Assembly (NCBI GenBank): GCA_017626095.1
Contig: JAGAJL010000026.1
Location: 104,752-168,751, forward strand
Reading direction: 5' to 3'
DNA from: Lachnospiraceae bacterium
GTDB lineage: Bacteria > Bacillota > Clostridia > Lachnospirales > Lachnospiraceae
DNA: 64,000 bases
Part shown: one piece after another, positions 37,670-47,507 of the stretch
Position numbering within the stretch: the first letter of the stretch is position 1
Layout: each line of letters opens with the position of its first letter
Notes under the pieces: model-generated
The model's input: only the letters and a program-made list of their open reading frames with translations
Told to the model about the DNA's origin: nothing
Database searches by the model: none
Made by a program: the position numbers and the translations under genes

Positions 37670-38478
37670 CCCTTCGCACATCCCTTGCGCAATTCTTCTA
37701 ACATTGCTTTTTTATCCGGACTACGCATCAAAGTCTCTCCGATGAGCACACCGTTCACCCCGGCATCATATAACACCTTGATATCTTCCGCTGTCTGAAT
37801 ACCGCTTTCTGCAATAAACAAAACATCAACCGGGACAAGCTTACGAAGTCTTTCGCTATTATGCACATCCACTGTAAAATCCTTTAAGTTACGGTTATTA
37901 ACACCGATGATTCTGGCTCCGGCACGAACGGCCATGGCGATTTCATCTTCATCATGTGTCTCGACTAAAGCCGATAATCCAAGTGTATCACAAATACCAA
38001 TGTATTCTCTGATCGTATTCTCATCTAACAAAGAACAAATCAGTAAAATCATGGATGCACCCAAAACCTTTGCCTGATAAATCTGATAGGCATCCACGGT
38101 AAAATCCTTTCGTAAAACCGGCGTCGCAACATTTTCTACAATTTCCTGCAGATATCTGTCATCTCCTAAAAATCTGGTAGGTTCTGTTAAAACAGAAATG
38201 CAGGCAGCTCCGGCTGCCTCATACGCTTTTGCAATTTCCACATAGGGAAAATCTGGAGCAATCAGACCTTTGGAAGGGGATGCCTTTTTCACTTCACAGA
38301 TAAAAGATATGCCATCTTTCTTTAACACCTGTTCAACAGGAAATCCTGTTTCATAATCCGTATTACATTCCATGGAAAATGCCTTTTTAACCATATCTTC
38401 CATAGAAATCTTTTTCTTATCTTCTGCCACACGCTCTCGCGCCGCATCAGCTAAAATCATTAAAATATTATCTGCCAT
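37666..38478 (-). CDS. trpC: Indole-3-glycerol phosphate synthase
   Basis: This 270-aa TIM barrel converts CdRP to indole-3-glycerol phosphate. Seen are FICEVKKASPSKGLIAPDF with the catalytic Lys, YEAAGAACISVLTEPTRFLG, VLRKDFTVDAYQIYQAKVLG, GVNNRNLKDFTVD and FIAESGIQTAEDI. Length and motifs are normal. It overlaps trpF by four bases. Between it and trpG there are 173 bases with no gene, where trpD would normally be expected. Confidence 0.96.
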   Translation of the reverse strand: MADNILMILADAARERVAEDKKKISMEDMVKKAFSMECNTDYETGFPVEQVLKKDGISFICEVKKASPSKGLIAPDFPYVEIAKAYEAAGAACISVLTEPTRFLGDDRYLQEIVENVATPVLRKDFTVDAYQIYQAKVLGASMILLICSLLDENTIREYIGICDTLGLSALVETHDEDEIAMAVRAGARIIGVNNRNLKDFTVDVHNSERLRKLVPVDVLFIAESGIQTAEDIKVLYDAGVNGVLIGETLMRSPDKKAMLEELRKGCAKG

Positions 38479-38651
38479 TATTTTGACCTTTTCTTTATTT
38501 ATTGCTATCGAATTTACATTTTTGTATTTTTTGTTATGAAATCTTTATTTTGATATTTTTCGTTTTTATATGTTTTTCCAAAACATTTATCAGCTTTTTC
38601 TACTATGATAATTGTTTATGTCATTAATAATCCTAATACATTTTCTCATTT

Positions 38652-39221
38652 CTACAACTGCAAAAAATTCCGCATCAAGGTTTCACCGTCCGGTGTCAGG
38701 ACACTTTCCGGATGAAATTGCATTCCGTATACCTCATAATCTTTATGACGGACTGCCATAATTTCACCATCATCCGTTGTACCGATGACCTTTAAACAAT
38801 CCGGCATTGTTTTCGGATCTGCCGCCAGAGAATGATATCTGGCAATCGGAATACGCTCATCTACTCCTGCAAAAAGAGCTTCTTTTTTGTCAATTGTCAT
38901 CATACTCTGTTTTCCATGCATTAATTCTTTTGCATAAGTAATGGTAGCACCATATACTTCACAGATTCCCTGATGACCTAAACAGACGCCTAAAATCTTT
39001 GCCTCCCCTTGCATTCTTTTTACGACCTCTTCACAGATACCGGCATCAGACGGTCTTCCCGGTCCCGGCGAAAGAATAATGTAAGCCGGTGCCAATGCTT
39101 CCACTTCATCGACAGACAATTCGTCATTTCGGATCACTTTTATTTCATCCTTTGCAATGCTGCCGATTAACTGAACCAGATTATAAGAAAAACTGTCATA
39201 ATTATCAATCAGTAAAATCAT
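38652..39221 (-). CDS. trpG: Anthranilate synthase glutamine amidotransferase subunit
   Basis: The 189-aa class I glutamine amidotransferase supplies ammonia to TrpE. Seen are LLIDNYDSFSYNLVQ, SPGPGRPSDAG, the active-site Cys in GVCLGHQGICEVYG, RYHSLAADP and the His/Glu pair in MQFHPESVLTPDG. The reading frame ends at the usual TrpG length, so it is not a TrpG-TrpD fusion. Its start overlaps the trpE stop by one base (TGATG). Confidence 0.95.
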   Translation of the reverse strand: MILLIDNYDSFSYNLVQLIGSIAKDEIKVIRNDELSVDEVEALAPAYIILSPGPGRPSDAGICEEVVKRMQGEAKILGVCLGHQGICEVYGATITYAKELMHGKQSMMTIDKKEALFAGVDERIPIARYHSLAADPKTMPDCLKVIGTTDDGEIMAVRHKDYEVYGMQFHPESVLTPDGETLMRNFLQL

Positions 39222-40678
39222 CAGCCATTCACCTCACTTGCTCTCTTCACAGCCTCGATGACTGCTCCTGCTTTATTTGCGCATTCCATATACTCATTTT
39301 CAGGCACACTATCCGCTACAATACCGGCACCTGCCTGAATATAAACCTTATCGCCTTTTTTCACCGCTGTACGAATGGCAATACAAACATCCAGATTGCC
39401 GGAAAAATCCAAGTATCCGATTGCGCCGCCATATACCCCTCGGCTGTCTTTTTCCAGTTCATCAATAATCTCACATGCCCGGAATTTCGGTGCTCCGGAT
39501 AAAGTTCCTGCCGGCAGCATGGTCGCTATCGTATCACATCCATCCTTATCTTTTCTTATCTGACCACATACCACGGAAGCAATATGCATGACTTTGGAAA
39601 AGCGGTGGATCTGCATATACTCCTCAACCGTCACACTTCCGTATCTGGAAATCCTGCCAAGATCATTTCGTGCCAGATCAACCAGCATATTATGTTCCGC
39701 ACGTTCTTTTTCATCTGCTAAAAGTTCAACTTCCAATGCCTCATCTTCTGCTTTGCTTGCACCTCTATGTCTGGTTCCCGCAACCGGAAATGTCGTAAGC
39801 TTCCCTTCTTCTAATTTTACCATAGTCTCCGGAGACGTACCTGCTATCTGCAAATCATCACACTGAATAAAATACATATAGGGTGAAGGATTGGTCGTCC
39901 GAAGTACGCGGTAGGTATTTAACAGACTACTGTGATATTCTGCTTCAAACCTTCTGGAAATAACTCCCTGAAAAATATCTCCCTCTCTAATATAGTGCTT
40001 GGTCTTTTCCACCATTGCACAGTATTCTTCTTTGGAAGTATTGCAAGTAAAATCCACTTTCTTTTGTGCAATTTCAGGTGTCAAAGGCGTATTATCATAA
40101 ATCAAATTGATGATCTTATCAATTTCAAGAGTTGCAGCATTATATCCCTGTTCTCCTTTGTCGCTGTAATAATTGACAATCACAATGATTTTTTGTTTTA
40201 AATGGTCATAAGCTATTACTTTATCAAAAAGCATCAGATTATAATCATCGAATTCGCTGGTCTTCAATTTTAATTTTGGTTCTGCATATCCAAACATTTC
40301 ATATGAAAAATGTCCGACAAAACCACCGGTAAAAGACGGCATTCCTTCAATCTTTGGTGTTTTATATTTCTTTAATTGTTCCCTTAAAGCCTCCATGGGA
40401 TCGCGTTGCATTTTCTGCTCGATCGCTCCGCTTTTTAATGTAACAACACCGGATTTTGCGGAAATCTGCAATAACGGATTGACGCCTAAAAAAGAAAATC
40501 TGCCCCATTTGTTTCCGCCTTCCACACTTTCAAGCAGGAAAAACTTACTGTCAATTTGTGCAAGTTTTCGTAACAGCGTAATCGGCGTTACAACATCCGC
40601 ATAAATTTCACGGCAGACCGGAATGATATTATAATCTTTTTCATATTGTTTGGTTGTTTCATAATCCGGAAAATACAT
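39221..40678 (-). CDS. trpE: Anthranilate synthase component I
   Basis: The 485-aa chorismate-binding enzyme makes anthranilate with TrpG. Seen are the N-terminal feedback region with LLESVEGGNKWGRFSFLG, IREGDIFQGVISRRFE, GTSPETMVKLEEGKL, TFPVAGTRHRG and LPAGTLSGAPKFRACEIIDE. The ATG at 40676-40678 has AAAGGAG nine bases upstream. A longer frame begins inside that leader. It is first in the operon, directly after the T-box terminator, so its level should follow tRNA-Trp charging. Confidence 0.96.
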   Translation of the reverse strand: MYFPDYETTKQYEKDYNIIPVCREIYADVVTPITLLRKLAQIDSKFFLLESVEGGNKWGRFSFLGVNPLLQISAKSGVVTLKSGAIEQKMQRDPMEALREQLKKYKTPKIEGMPSFTGGFVGHFSYEMFGYAEPKLKLKTSEFDDYNLMLFDKVIAYDHLKQKIIVIVNYYSDKGEQGYNAATLEIDKIINLIYDNTPLTPEIAQKKVDFTCNTSKEEYCAMVEKTKHYIREGDIFQGVISRRFEAEYHSSLLNTYRVLRTTNPSPYMYFIQCDDLQIAGTSPETMVKLEEGKLTTFPVAGTRHRGASKAEDEALEVELLADEKERAEHNMLVDLARNDLGRISRYGSVTVEEYMQIHRFSKVMHIASVVCGQIRKDKDGCDTIATMLPAGTLSGAPKFRACEIIDELEKDSRGVYGGAIGYLDFSGNLDVCIAIRTAVKKGDKVYIQAGAGIVADSVPENEYMECANKAGAVIEAVKRASEVNG

Positions 40679-40694
40679 CTGACTGTCTCCTTTC

Positions 40695-40994
40695 AAATAA
40701 AAAAAGCTTCTGCCCCCTAAACAGGGACAAAAGCTATAAAAACCTCTGCGGTACCACCCATATTGATAATACTATCCTCTCGTTCTGCATACACACTATA
40801 TGCACCCTCCTGATAACGGGTAGGGAACCCGTTGACGTCTACTCTGAAAAGAAATTTACTTTCATTTCAAGTCACCCTCGCAAGTCCATTCAACCATTTC
40901 CTTCATGCTGCATTCCACCAGCCGCAGCTCTCTGTGATGCGTTCCGTGATTTACTTCTCTTGCTCATCGGTTTCTTACTTTATCGTGTTAAATT
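40695..40994 (-). ncRNA. T-box leader of the trp operon (Trp specifier UGG)
   Basis: On the minus strand the leader holds Stem I elements, a specifier bulge reading GAA-UGG-AC (UGG at 40886-40888), the T-box core GGGTGGTACCGC (40748-40759) and a terminator hairpin AGCTTTTGTCCC/GGGGGCAGAAGCT (40705-40735) followed by seven Ts. Uncharged tRNA-Trp should pair with the specifier and T-box, favour the antiterminator and turn on trpE onwards. Confidence 0.95.
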
Positions 40995-41000
40995 ATTGAA

Positions 41001-41029
41001 ATCATAATACAATTTTATAAGCTTGTCAA
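41001..41029 (-). promoter_or_regulatory. Promoter of the T-box leader / trp operon
   Basis: On the minus strand TTGACA (41024-41029), 17 bp and TATGAT (41001-41006) form a near-perfect sigma-A promoter directly ahead of the T-box leader. Confidence 0.85.
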
Positions 41030-41074
41030 GAAGTGATTACACTATTTTCAAATCTTTCAACTTTTTTAAATCTT

Positions 41075-41644
41075 TTATATAGTTTTATGCAAAAATTCTT
41101 CTATCTGCGCCATCACACGTTTCATGTATTCTAAGTCAACATCTGTCTGTCCCGTCTCCAGAGAATGATTGGCACCGTCAAAAACCTCACAACGGATACT
41201 TCTTTTATAACACAAGTCCAATATCCTTTGATGTTCATCTCCTACCCACGGATCATTGGAACCGGTAAAAACAATAGCATCGTTAAAATCAAATTGAAAT
41301 GTCTGTATCAACGGCGTATAAAGCACCAGTCGAATTCTATCTTTATACACACTCTGATCAGCCAAAGTAGCCGCTACAATCGTACCAACACTTTTTGCAA
41401 CAAATAAAATTTCATCATACATATTCCAGTTTACCGTTGCTAACGCATCAATGGAATAAGCCAACGCAAGCTCATAGGATTGTACCATCTTATCCGGATT
41501 TCCTTTTACATTTTCCGGAAACCCCTGATACGGAAGAAGTATAATTTCATAACCATAAGCCACCGCTAACTTCCTACTATAATACATAAGCGGCTTATCC
41601 ACCGTATATCCAATTCCCGGAAAAAAAACTGCTAATTTTGCCAT
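41075..41644 (-). CDS. Alpha/beta-hydrolase-like protein
   Basis: The 189-aa protein fits a small alpha/beta hydrolase: LAVFFPGIGYTVDKPLMYY strand and oxyanion region, FVAKSVGTIVAATLA with the probable nucleophile Ser in the elbow, TGSNDPWVG with the acid Asp, and GANHSLETG with the His. The GxSxG motif is relaxed (AKSVGT). The substrate is unknown. It is followed by a 2H phosphodiesterase gene 36 bases upstream on the same strand, so the pair may be co-transcribed. Confidence 0.72.
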   Translation of the reverse strand: MAKLAVFFPGIGYTVDKPLMYYSRKLAVAYGYEIILLPYQGFPENVKGNPDKMVQSYELALAYSIDALATVNWNMYDEILFVAKSVGTIVAATLADQSVYKDRIRLVLYTPLIQTFQFDFNDAIVFTGSNDPWVGDEHQRILDLCYKRSIRCEVFDGANHSLETGQTDVDLEYMKRVMAQIEEFLHKTI

Positions 41645-41679
41645 CGTATCATGTCCTCTCTTCTTCTCTTGTAATTATG

Positions 41680-42207
41680 CTATTTTTTCAGTAAAAATCG
41701 CGCAATATCTTCATGCGGATTGACTCTGGCCAATCCGATTTCCGTAATCTCTGCAGTCATGGGTACAAATCCATCCTGCATAATACTGACAGCACCTAAC
41801 ATCTGTTCTTTCGTCAATGTTTTCCCCAATGTAATATGAGGTATCCATGACATCGGTTTATAATATTTGCTGATCTTTGTTTCATTGATCTGGTTGAATG
41901 TACGATAAACATCCATTGACAAATCCTGCAAATATTGATTGAAAACAGGCATGGCATATATCACATACGGCATCATCATTCCTATCGATGCAATTTCAAC
42001 ACTTCCCTTACACAATTCAGTTTGCAATTTTTGAAAGTGTGCTATCAGAATCTCTTCATTTCGGGTCTCTATTTGGGAAATGGTCATATGTGGCGGTACC
42101 TGATGGCTGATCATAAAACGGTTTCCGGTTTTTTCCGCAATCTGTTTAATGTATCGATTTAAGACTTTGTTTGACTGAGCGTCAAAATATGCTGATATTA
42201 AATACAT
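41680..42207 (-). CDS. 2H phosphodiesterase (2'-5' RNA ligase/CPDase-like)
   Basis: The 175-aa protein carries the two HxT motifs of the 2H superfamily, PPHMTISQIE and IPHITLGKTL, spaced across the two lobes as expected. Members cleave 2',3'-cyclic phosphates or 2'-5' linkages in RNA-type substrates. The true substrate is not known. The ATG at 42205-42207 is nine bases after AAAGGT. An upstream GTG is too close to that site. Confidence 0.8.
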   Translation of the reverse strand: MYLISAYFDAQSNKVLNRYIKQIAEKTGNRFMISHQVPPHMTISQIETRNEEILIAHFQKLQTELCKGSVEIASIGMMMPYVIYAMPVFNQYLQDLSMDVYRTFNQINETKISKYYKPMSWIPHITLGKTLTKEQMLGAVSIMQDGFVPMTAEITEIGLARVNPHEDIARFLLKK

Positions 42208-42318
42208 AAGCACTTACCTTTTATTCTGTCTTTCATTTAATAACAAATAAACTATGCTATCTCTTCACATATTTTTCAACTATTATTTTTTGCACACTTT
42301 CCCTGGTTTCTCTTTAAC

Positions 42319-44178
42319 TTACTCAGCATCAAGTTCCAGGCTTAATACCACATTATTAGAGTTTACATACTTTTCAATTTCGTCTAAGAACCTCTGTCCA
42401 TATTTATCAAACTTATTTGCCCCAACACCATTCACATTCATCATTTCATCTCGATTTGAAGGTGTTTTAACACACATATCAATTAATGTTTTATCACTAA
42501 AAATAATATATGGCGGCATTGCTTCTTCTCTCGCAATCGTTAAGCGCAGTTGCCTAAGGCATTCGAAGAGTTCAAATCCTGCTTTTGTAAGTTTGTCTGT
42601 TTTTCTTTGTTTTCTTGCTTTTCTGTCAATCGGTTCTTTTTCTTGATATGTACGGAGCACAACCTTTTTCGAACCATCTTTTAATGCAGAAATATCACCT
42701 ATTTTCAATACACTATACTTTTCTTGCGTTTGATACAAATAGCCATCTGCAATCATCTGATGAATCAAAGAATCTATTTCCGTTTCACTCATATCATGGA
42801 GTTTTCCATAAGATTTGTATTCCGTTGTATGTAATTCCTTCAATCTGGCTCTATTTGCGCCATGCAATGTACCCGTAACAATTTTAATTCCATATCTTCC
42901 TTTTGTCTCAACAACACAATTTATGATCCATTTTGCATGTTCGGTATGATCAATTTCCAGATATTCGCGGTGACAATTTCCGCAATTATCACAGGGTTTA
43001 GCGGTAGTCTCGCCGAAATAATTCAGTATATAATTCCGTAAACATTCTGTAGTTCTACAATAGTTTTCCATAATCTGCAGCCTTTTATGATCTCGCTGCT
43101 TAATTAGTTCCATATCGCTTGCTTCCATCTCAACCACGGTTTTACTTTCCAATAAATGCTTATTAATCATGACATCCTGCATTGAAAATAATAAAATGCA
43201 CTGTGCAGTCTCTCCGTCACGACCGGCTCTTCCAGCCTCTTGGTAATAGCTTTCCATACTTTGTGGCATATTATAATGGATTACATATCTAACATTTGAC
43301 TTATCAATTCCCATTCCGAATGCATTTGTAGCGATAATTACAGAAACACGATCATATATAAAATCCTCCTGATTCGTGTTTCTATCTTCTGTACTCATTC
43401 CTGCGTGGTATTTTGCCACCGCATATCCTTTCTGAGCAAGCAGACCATATAACTCATCGACATTTTTTCTTGTCGCACAATAAATGATTCCGCTTTCATT
43501 CTTGTGTTTTTCCATATAGTCAATTACAAATTCTGTTTTATGCCTTGTATTTTCCACTTGATAATATAGATTTTCTCGATCAAATCCTCTTACAAAAACA
43601 TCCGGATGCTGCAATTTTAAGACACACTGTATATCATCTTTTACTTCAGATGTAGCGGTCGCTGTAAAAGCGCTGACAATAGGTCTGTATGGTAATTCTT
43701 CTATAAAATCCACAATCTTTAGATAACTGGGTCTAAAATCCTGTCCCCACTGTGAAATACAATGAGCCTCATCAACTGTAACCATAGAAATTTTTGTATT
43801 TTTCGCAAATTCCAGAAAATCCCAACTGCCAAGTCTTTCCGGTGCAACATATATAATCTTATATTGTCCCTTTACGGCCAAGGAAAGAGCTTTCTTTATT
43901 TGCCCCTCTGATAATGTTGAATTTATATAAGCAGCATGTATTCCGGCATCATTTAATGCTCTGACCTGATCTTGCATCAAAGAAATAAGAGGTGAAACAA
44001 CAATCGTAATACCGGGAAGCATCAATGCCGGTATCTGATAACAAATTGACTTTCCTGCTCCGGTCGGCATAATTGCCAGTATATCTCTTTGGACCAAAAT
44101 AGAATTTATGATTTCCTCTTGACCTTTCCGAAATGAATCATATCCAAAATATTGTTTCAAAATTTCATTTTGCGTCAT
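42319..44178 (-). CDS. recQ: ATP-dependent DNA helicase RecQ
   Basis: The 619-aa helicase has the RecQ motif 0 (FGYDSFRKGQEEII), Walker A MPTGAGKSICYQIPAL, DEAH box TVDEAHCISQWGQDFRP, motif VI QEAGRAGRDGE, the four-Cys zinc site (CRTTECLRNYIL..CDNCGNC) and a C-terminal HRDC domain (FECLRQLRLTIAREE). It unwinds DNA in recombination and repair. I prefer the ATG at 44176-44178, nine to ten bases after AAAGGA, over one three codons earlier. Confidence 0.95.
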   Translation of the reverse strand: MTQNEILKQYFGYDSFRKGQEEIINSILVQRDILAIMPTGAGKSICYQIPALMLPGITIVVSPLISLMQDQVRALNDAGIHAAYINSTLSEGQIKKALSLAVKGQYKIIYVAPERLGSWDFLEFAKNTKISMVTVDEAHCISQWGQDFRPSYLKIVDFIEELPYRPIVSAFTATATSEVKDDIQCVLKLQHPDVFVRGFDRENLYYQVENTRHKTEFVIDYMEKHKNESGIIYCATRKNVDELYGLLAQKGYAVAKYHAGMSTEDRNTNQEDFIYDRVSVIIATNAFGMGIDKSNVRYVIHYNMPQSMESYYQEAGRAGRDGETAQCILLFSMQDVMINKHLLESKTVVEMEASDMELIKQRDHKRLQIMENYCRTTECLRNYILNYFGETTAKPCDNCGNCHREYLEIDHTEHAKWIINCVVETKGRYGIKIVTGTLHGANRARLKELHTTEYKSYGKLHDMSETEIDSLIHQMIADGYLYQTQEKYSVLKIGDISALKDGSKKVVLRTYQEKEPIDRKARKQRKTDKLTKAGFELFECLRQLRLTIAREEAMPPYIIFSDKTLIDMCVKTPSNRDEMMNVNGVGANKFDKYGQRFLDEIEKYVNSNNVVLSLELDAE

Positions 44179-44405
44179 AATCAGCATGTCCTTTCATTAT
44201 TATAAAAATCATTAACTTCAAATGCGATTTTACTCTATATCAACTTTCCTAAGTGTGCCAAAATTGTTATTGACGACATAAACAATGATATTATTTGTCA
44301 AGTTTTATTGCATTATTATATTCTAGCCAAGTTTTATTATCAATGTTTCCGGCAGACAATTCACTACAATTTACCTTTCTCCTTACCCTTTCTTTCAATC
44401 TTATC
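44179..44405. other. AT-rich gap between divergent recQ and argG
   Basis: This part of the 350-bp gap between recQ and argG shows no credible gene, RNA or clear hairpin. A TTTTATTGCATTATTATATT-type AT-rich stretch near 44300-44325 could hold a recQ promoter, but no clean -35/-10 pair stands out. The argG promoter follows at 44406. Confidence 0.5.
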
Positions 44406-44434
44406 TTGTCATTTTTTAGCTTTTACGATATGAT
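44406..44434 (+). promoter_or_regulatory. Promoter of argG
   Basis: TTGTCA (44406-44411), a 17-bp spacer and TATGAT (44429-44434) form a good sigma-A promoter. Transcription would begin near 44441, leaving a leader of about 88 bases before the argG ATG. Confidence 0.75.
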
Positions 44435-44528
44435 AAGTGCAGTCAATCTACATAATAACTTCTATATTATGCAAATGATTTTAATAACTCGGACAAAGTC
44501 CATAATTAAAAGAAAAGAGGATAAAAAA

Positions 44529-45752
44529 ATGGAGAAAGTTATCTTAGCCTATTCAGGCGGACTTGACACAACTGCGGTTATCCCGTGGTTAAAAGAAACT
44601 TATGGTTATGAAGTAGTATGCTGCTGTATCGACTGTGGTCAGGGCGAAGAACTTGACGGTCTTGAAGAACGTGCAAAAATTTCAGGCGCTTCTAAACTTT
44701 ATATCGAAGATGTCGTTGATGATTTGTGCGAAAACTATATTATGCCCTGCGTTCAGGCCGGTGCGGTTTATGAACATAAATATCTGATGGGTACTGCTAT
44801 GGCAAGACCCACGATTGCTGCAAAATTAGTTGAAATTGCCCGCAAAGAAAATGCAGTTGCAATCTGCCACGGTGCAACCGGTAAAGGAAATGACCAGATC
44901 CGTTTTGAATTAGGTATCAAAGCATTGGCTCCCGATATCAAAGTCATCGCTCCCTGGCGTGATGACAGATGGCAGATGGATTCCCGTGAAGCAGAAATCG
45001 AATACTGTAAAGCACACGGCATTGATCTTCCTTTCGGAACCGACCAGTCATACAGCCGTGACAGAAACATCTGGCACATCAGCCATGAAGGTCTGGAATT
45101 AGAGGATCCTTCTCTTGCTCCGAACTATGATCATATGTTAGTACTTGGTGTAACACCTGAAAAAGCACCCGATGAAGATGTTGAATTAACACTTTCCTTC
45201 GAAAAAGGTGTTCCGACTGCTTTAAATGGCAAAAAAATGAAAGTTGCCGATATCATCCGTGAACTTAACATCATCGGTGGCAAACATGGTATTGGTATTG
45301 TAGATATCGTAGAGAACCGTGTTGTTGGTATGAAGAGCCGTGGTGTATACGAAACTCCCGGTGGAACTATTTTAATGGAAGCTCATCAGCAGTTGGAAGA
45401 ACTGGTACTCGACCGTGATACCATCGCTCTTAAATTAGAACTTGGCAGCAAACTTGCCAGCATTGTATATGAAGGAAAATGGTTTACACCTGTTCGTGAA
45501 GCAATCTCTGCATTTGTAGATGTAACACAGCAGTATGTGACCGGTGAAGTAAAGTTACGCCTTTACAAGGGTAATATCATTAAAAACGGTACTACTTCTC
45601 CTTATTCTCTTTACAGTGAATCCCTTGCATCCTTTACAACCGGTGACATGTATGATCACCACGATGCAGAAGGCTTCATCACATTATGGGGACTTCCATT
45701 AAAGGTTCGTGCCATGAAAATGAATGAATTGAAGAAAGAAAATACAAAATAA
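44529..45752 (+). CDS. argG: Argininosuccinate synthase
   Basis: The 407-aa enzyme condenses citrulline and aspartate in arginine synthesis. It starts MEKVILAYSGGLDTTAVIPW, with the ATP-binding SGGLDT motif, and contains CHGATGKGNDQIRFE and GTDQSYSRDRNIWHISHEG. The ATG is seven bases after AGAGGA. A longer frame starting at 44295 runs through promoter DNA and is rejected. No argH is adjacent in this window. Confidence 0.96.
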   Translation: MEKVILAYSGGLDTTAVIPWLKETYGYEVVCCCIDCGQGEELDGLEERAKISGASKLYIEDVVDDLCENYIMPCVQAGAVYEHKYLMGTAMARPTIAAKLVEIARKENAVAICHGATGKGNDQIRFELGIKALAPDIKVIAPWRDDRWQMDSREAEIEYCKAHGIDLPFGTDQSYSRDRNIWHISHEGLELEDPSLAPNYDHMLVLGVTPEKAPDEDVELTLSFEKGVPTALNGKKMKVADIIRELNIIGGKHGIGIVDIVENRVVGMKSRGVYETPGGTILMEAHQQLEELVLDRDTIALKLELGSKLASIVYEGKWFTPVREAISAFVDVTQQYVTGEVKLRLYKGNIIKNGTTSPYSLYSESLASFTTGDMYDHHDAEGFITLWGLPLKVRAMKMNELKKENTK

Positions 45753-45777
45753 ATCTAGATCATGACTATATAACAAC

Positions 45778-45820
45778 AATATCCCATCCAATTTCAATTT
45801 AGAAAAGGATGGGGTATTTT
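45778..45820 (+). terminator. Terminator after argG
   Basis: ATATCCCATCC pairs with GGATGGGGTAT across a 17-base loop and is followed by TTTTGTT, 25 bases after the argG stop. Confidence 0.7.
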
Positions 45821-45865
45821 GTTATGTAATCACATATGAATCATCAAGCCAATAGTATATAAAAA

Positions 45866-47353
45866 TTACACTAACAACGCTTTAATCATATCTGCATCAT
45901 ACGTCACGCAGGGCATCTTTTCTGCTTCAATCCGATACAAAGCATTGGCCGCAATATGCTCTGCCGCCTGCTCAATATCACGGATACCGGAAGTATCTTT
46001 AAATACATCCATAATCGCATCCAGTGCCTCATCAGTAATGATAATCTCTTCATCACGCAATCCGATGCGCTTTAAAACCTTGGGCATTGCAAATTTTGTA
46101 AAAATAACCCGCTTCTCATCCAACGTATAATCCGGCAATTCAATCACTGCAAAACGTGACATAAGCGGTGCGCTGATGGCATTCCGGTCATTTGCCGTTG
46201 CAATCGGATACACACCGGTGGTCGGAATATTACATTCAATATAATTGTCCGTAAAGCCCAAATTATCTAAAAGTGTCAACAAGACATCTGCCGGATTTCC
46301 ATTTCCTTTTCCTGCCGATGCTTTATCCAACTCGTTGATAATAAACAAAAGATTGGAGCTTTCGGCATTGGCAAAGGCCTCCATAATCAATCCGGGTTTT
46401 GCATTGGCATATATTCTGGAGCTTCCGGTAAGCTGTTCCGGATCATTGATGGAACTCATCTCCAGCGTAGTCCATGACATTTTTAATATTTTTGCGACTG
46501 CATAGGCAATCTGAGACTTTCCGGTTCCTGCCGGTCCAATTAACAAAATACCATATGCCGGCAAGGTATGGGTACGATTGATTTGGATAATCGTTTCAAT
46601 AATACGCTGCTTTACCTGATCAAGTCCATAAAGCTCTTCATCTAATATTCTTCTGGCTTCCACAGGGTCGATGGGCTGAAAATCCGTGTTTTTCCACTGA
46701 ATATTGAGCATAATGGAAAGTGCTCGCTGTGCGTGTCTTCTCTCTTCCTGGGTGACCTCTGTCGATTTGGCAACCGCCAGATTTCTCCTTGCCCACATAC
46801 GAATATTGTCCGGCAGCGTACTTCCGGCACACATTAAATAATCTGTGATACTCTGAATACTGGTTAACTTCATATCATCGGAATCTTCCATCTCATCAAT
46901 ATCCACAACCGTATCAGAAGGAGCATCACTCTGGAAAAGTCGCTCGATCATAAACTGCAAAAAACCATTTTCACCGGACAGCTTGCTTCCACGCATCGCC
47001 ACACCGGTTTCATGAATTTTATAAACTGCATATCCCGCCGGAGTATTTTTTCCTGATAAACGTACCATGATATGGTTTTCGCCCAGCCATTTCATCAAAT
47101 TTTCAAAACGGGCATCGATCTTTAAAATATCATGGGATGATTTTTCCTCATCCTTTTCGTATAAAAATGCAGTTCCTTTCATCGGAGATGTAAACATACC
47201 GGACGAGTGATGTACAAGCTTTGTATCTTTATCTTCCAAAATCATAATCGGATGCTCTGCATCGGAAAACCTCTCATTCGTATAAACTAATTCATACGTT
47301 TTTTCCGCTTTAACCGCATCTTTTTTTTCCTGATTAAAATCAAAAACAGGCAT
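45866..47353 (-). CDS. Lon-like AAA+ ATPase without protease domain
   Basis: The 495-aa protein has an N-terminal substrate-binding-like region and one AAA+ module: Walker A LLIGPAGTGKSQIAYA, Walker B-like LLFIINELDKAS, sensor-1 PIATANDRNAI and RFAVIELPDYTLDEK. The AAA part resembles Lon and other FtsH/ClpX-type modules, but no serine-lysine protease domain follows. The Walker B box reads NE instead of the usual DE, so ATP hydrolysis may be altered. The ATG at 47351-47353 has GAGAGG six bases upstream. It sits alone between argG and pepF. Its target is unknown. Confidence 0.7.
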   Translation of the reverse strand: MPVFDFNQEKKDAVKAEKTYELVYTNERFSDAEHPIMILEDKDTKLVHHSSGMFTSPMKGTAFLYEKDEEKSSHDILKIDARFENLMKWLGENHIMVRLSGKNTPAGYAVYKIHETGVAMRGSKLSGENGFLQFMIERLFQSDAPSDTVVDIDEMEDSDDMKLTSIQSITDYLMCAGSTLPDNIRMWARRNLAVAKSTEVTQEERRHAQRALSIMLNIQWKNTDFQPIDPVEARRILDEELYGLDQVKQRIIETIIQINRTHTLPAYGILLIGPAGTGKSQIAYAVAKILKMSWTTLEMSSINDPEQLTGSSRIYANAKPGLIMEAFANAESSNLLFIINELDKASAGKGNGNPADVLLTLLDNLGFTDNYIECNIPTTGVYPIATANDRNAISAPLMSRFAVIELPDYTLDEKRVIFTKFAMPKVLKRIGLRDEEIIITDEALDAIMDVFKDTSGIRDIEQAAEHIAANALYRIEAEKMPCVTYDADMIKALLV

Positions 47354-47507
47354 ATTGTAACCTCTCATTCGTATATTATTTATTTGATTTTTACACTCTC
47401 ATTTGTATTTCAATTTGACTTGACATTTATGAAATTCTTCATCCAAAGTCAATGTCCTATTCATTATAATAGATGCATCTTGCATAATCAATGGGATTTT
47501 ATTACTC

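Noticed and set aside
40654-41007. 117-aa plus-strand open frame
   Set aside because: It covers the T-box leader of trpE in antisense.
44440-44528. ArgR operator in the argG leader
   Set aside because: A TATGCAAAT half-site-like stretch is seen near 44465, but no convincing palindrome.
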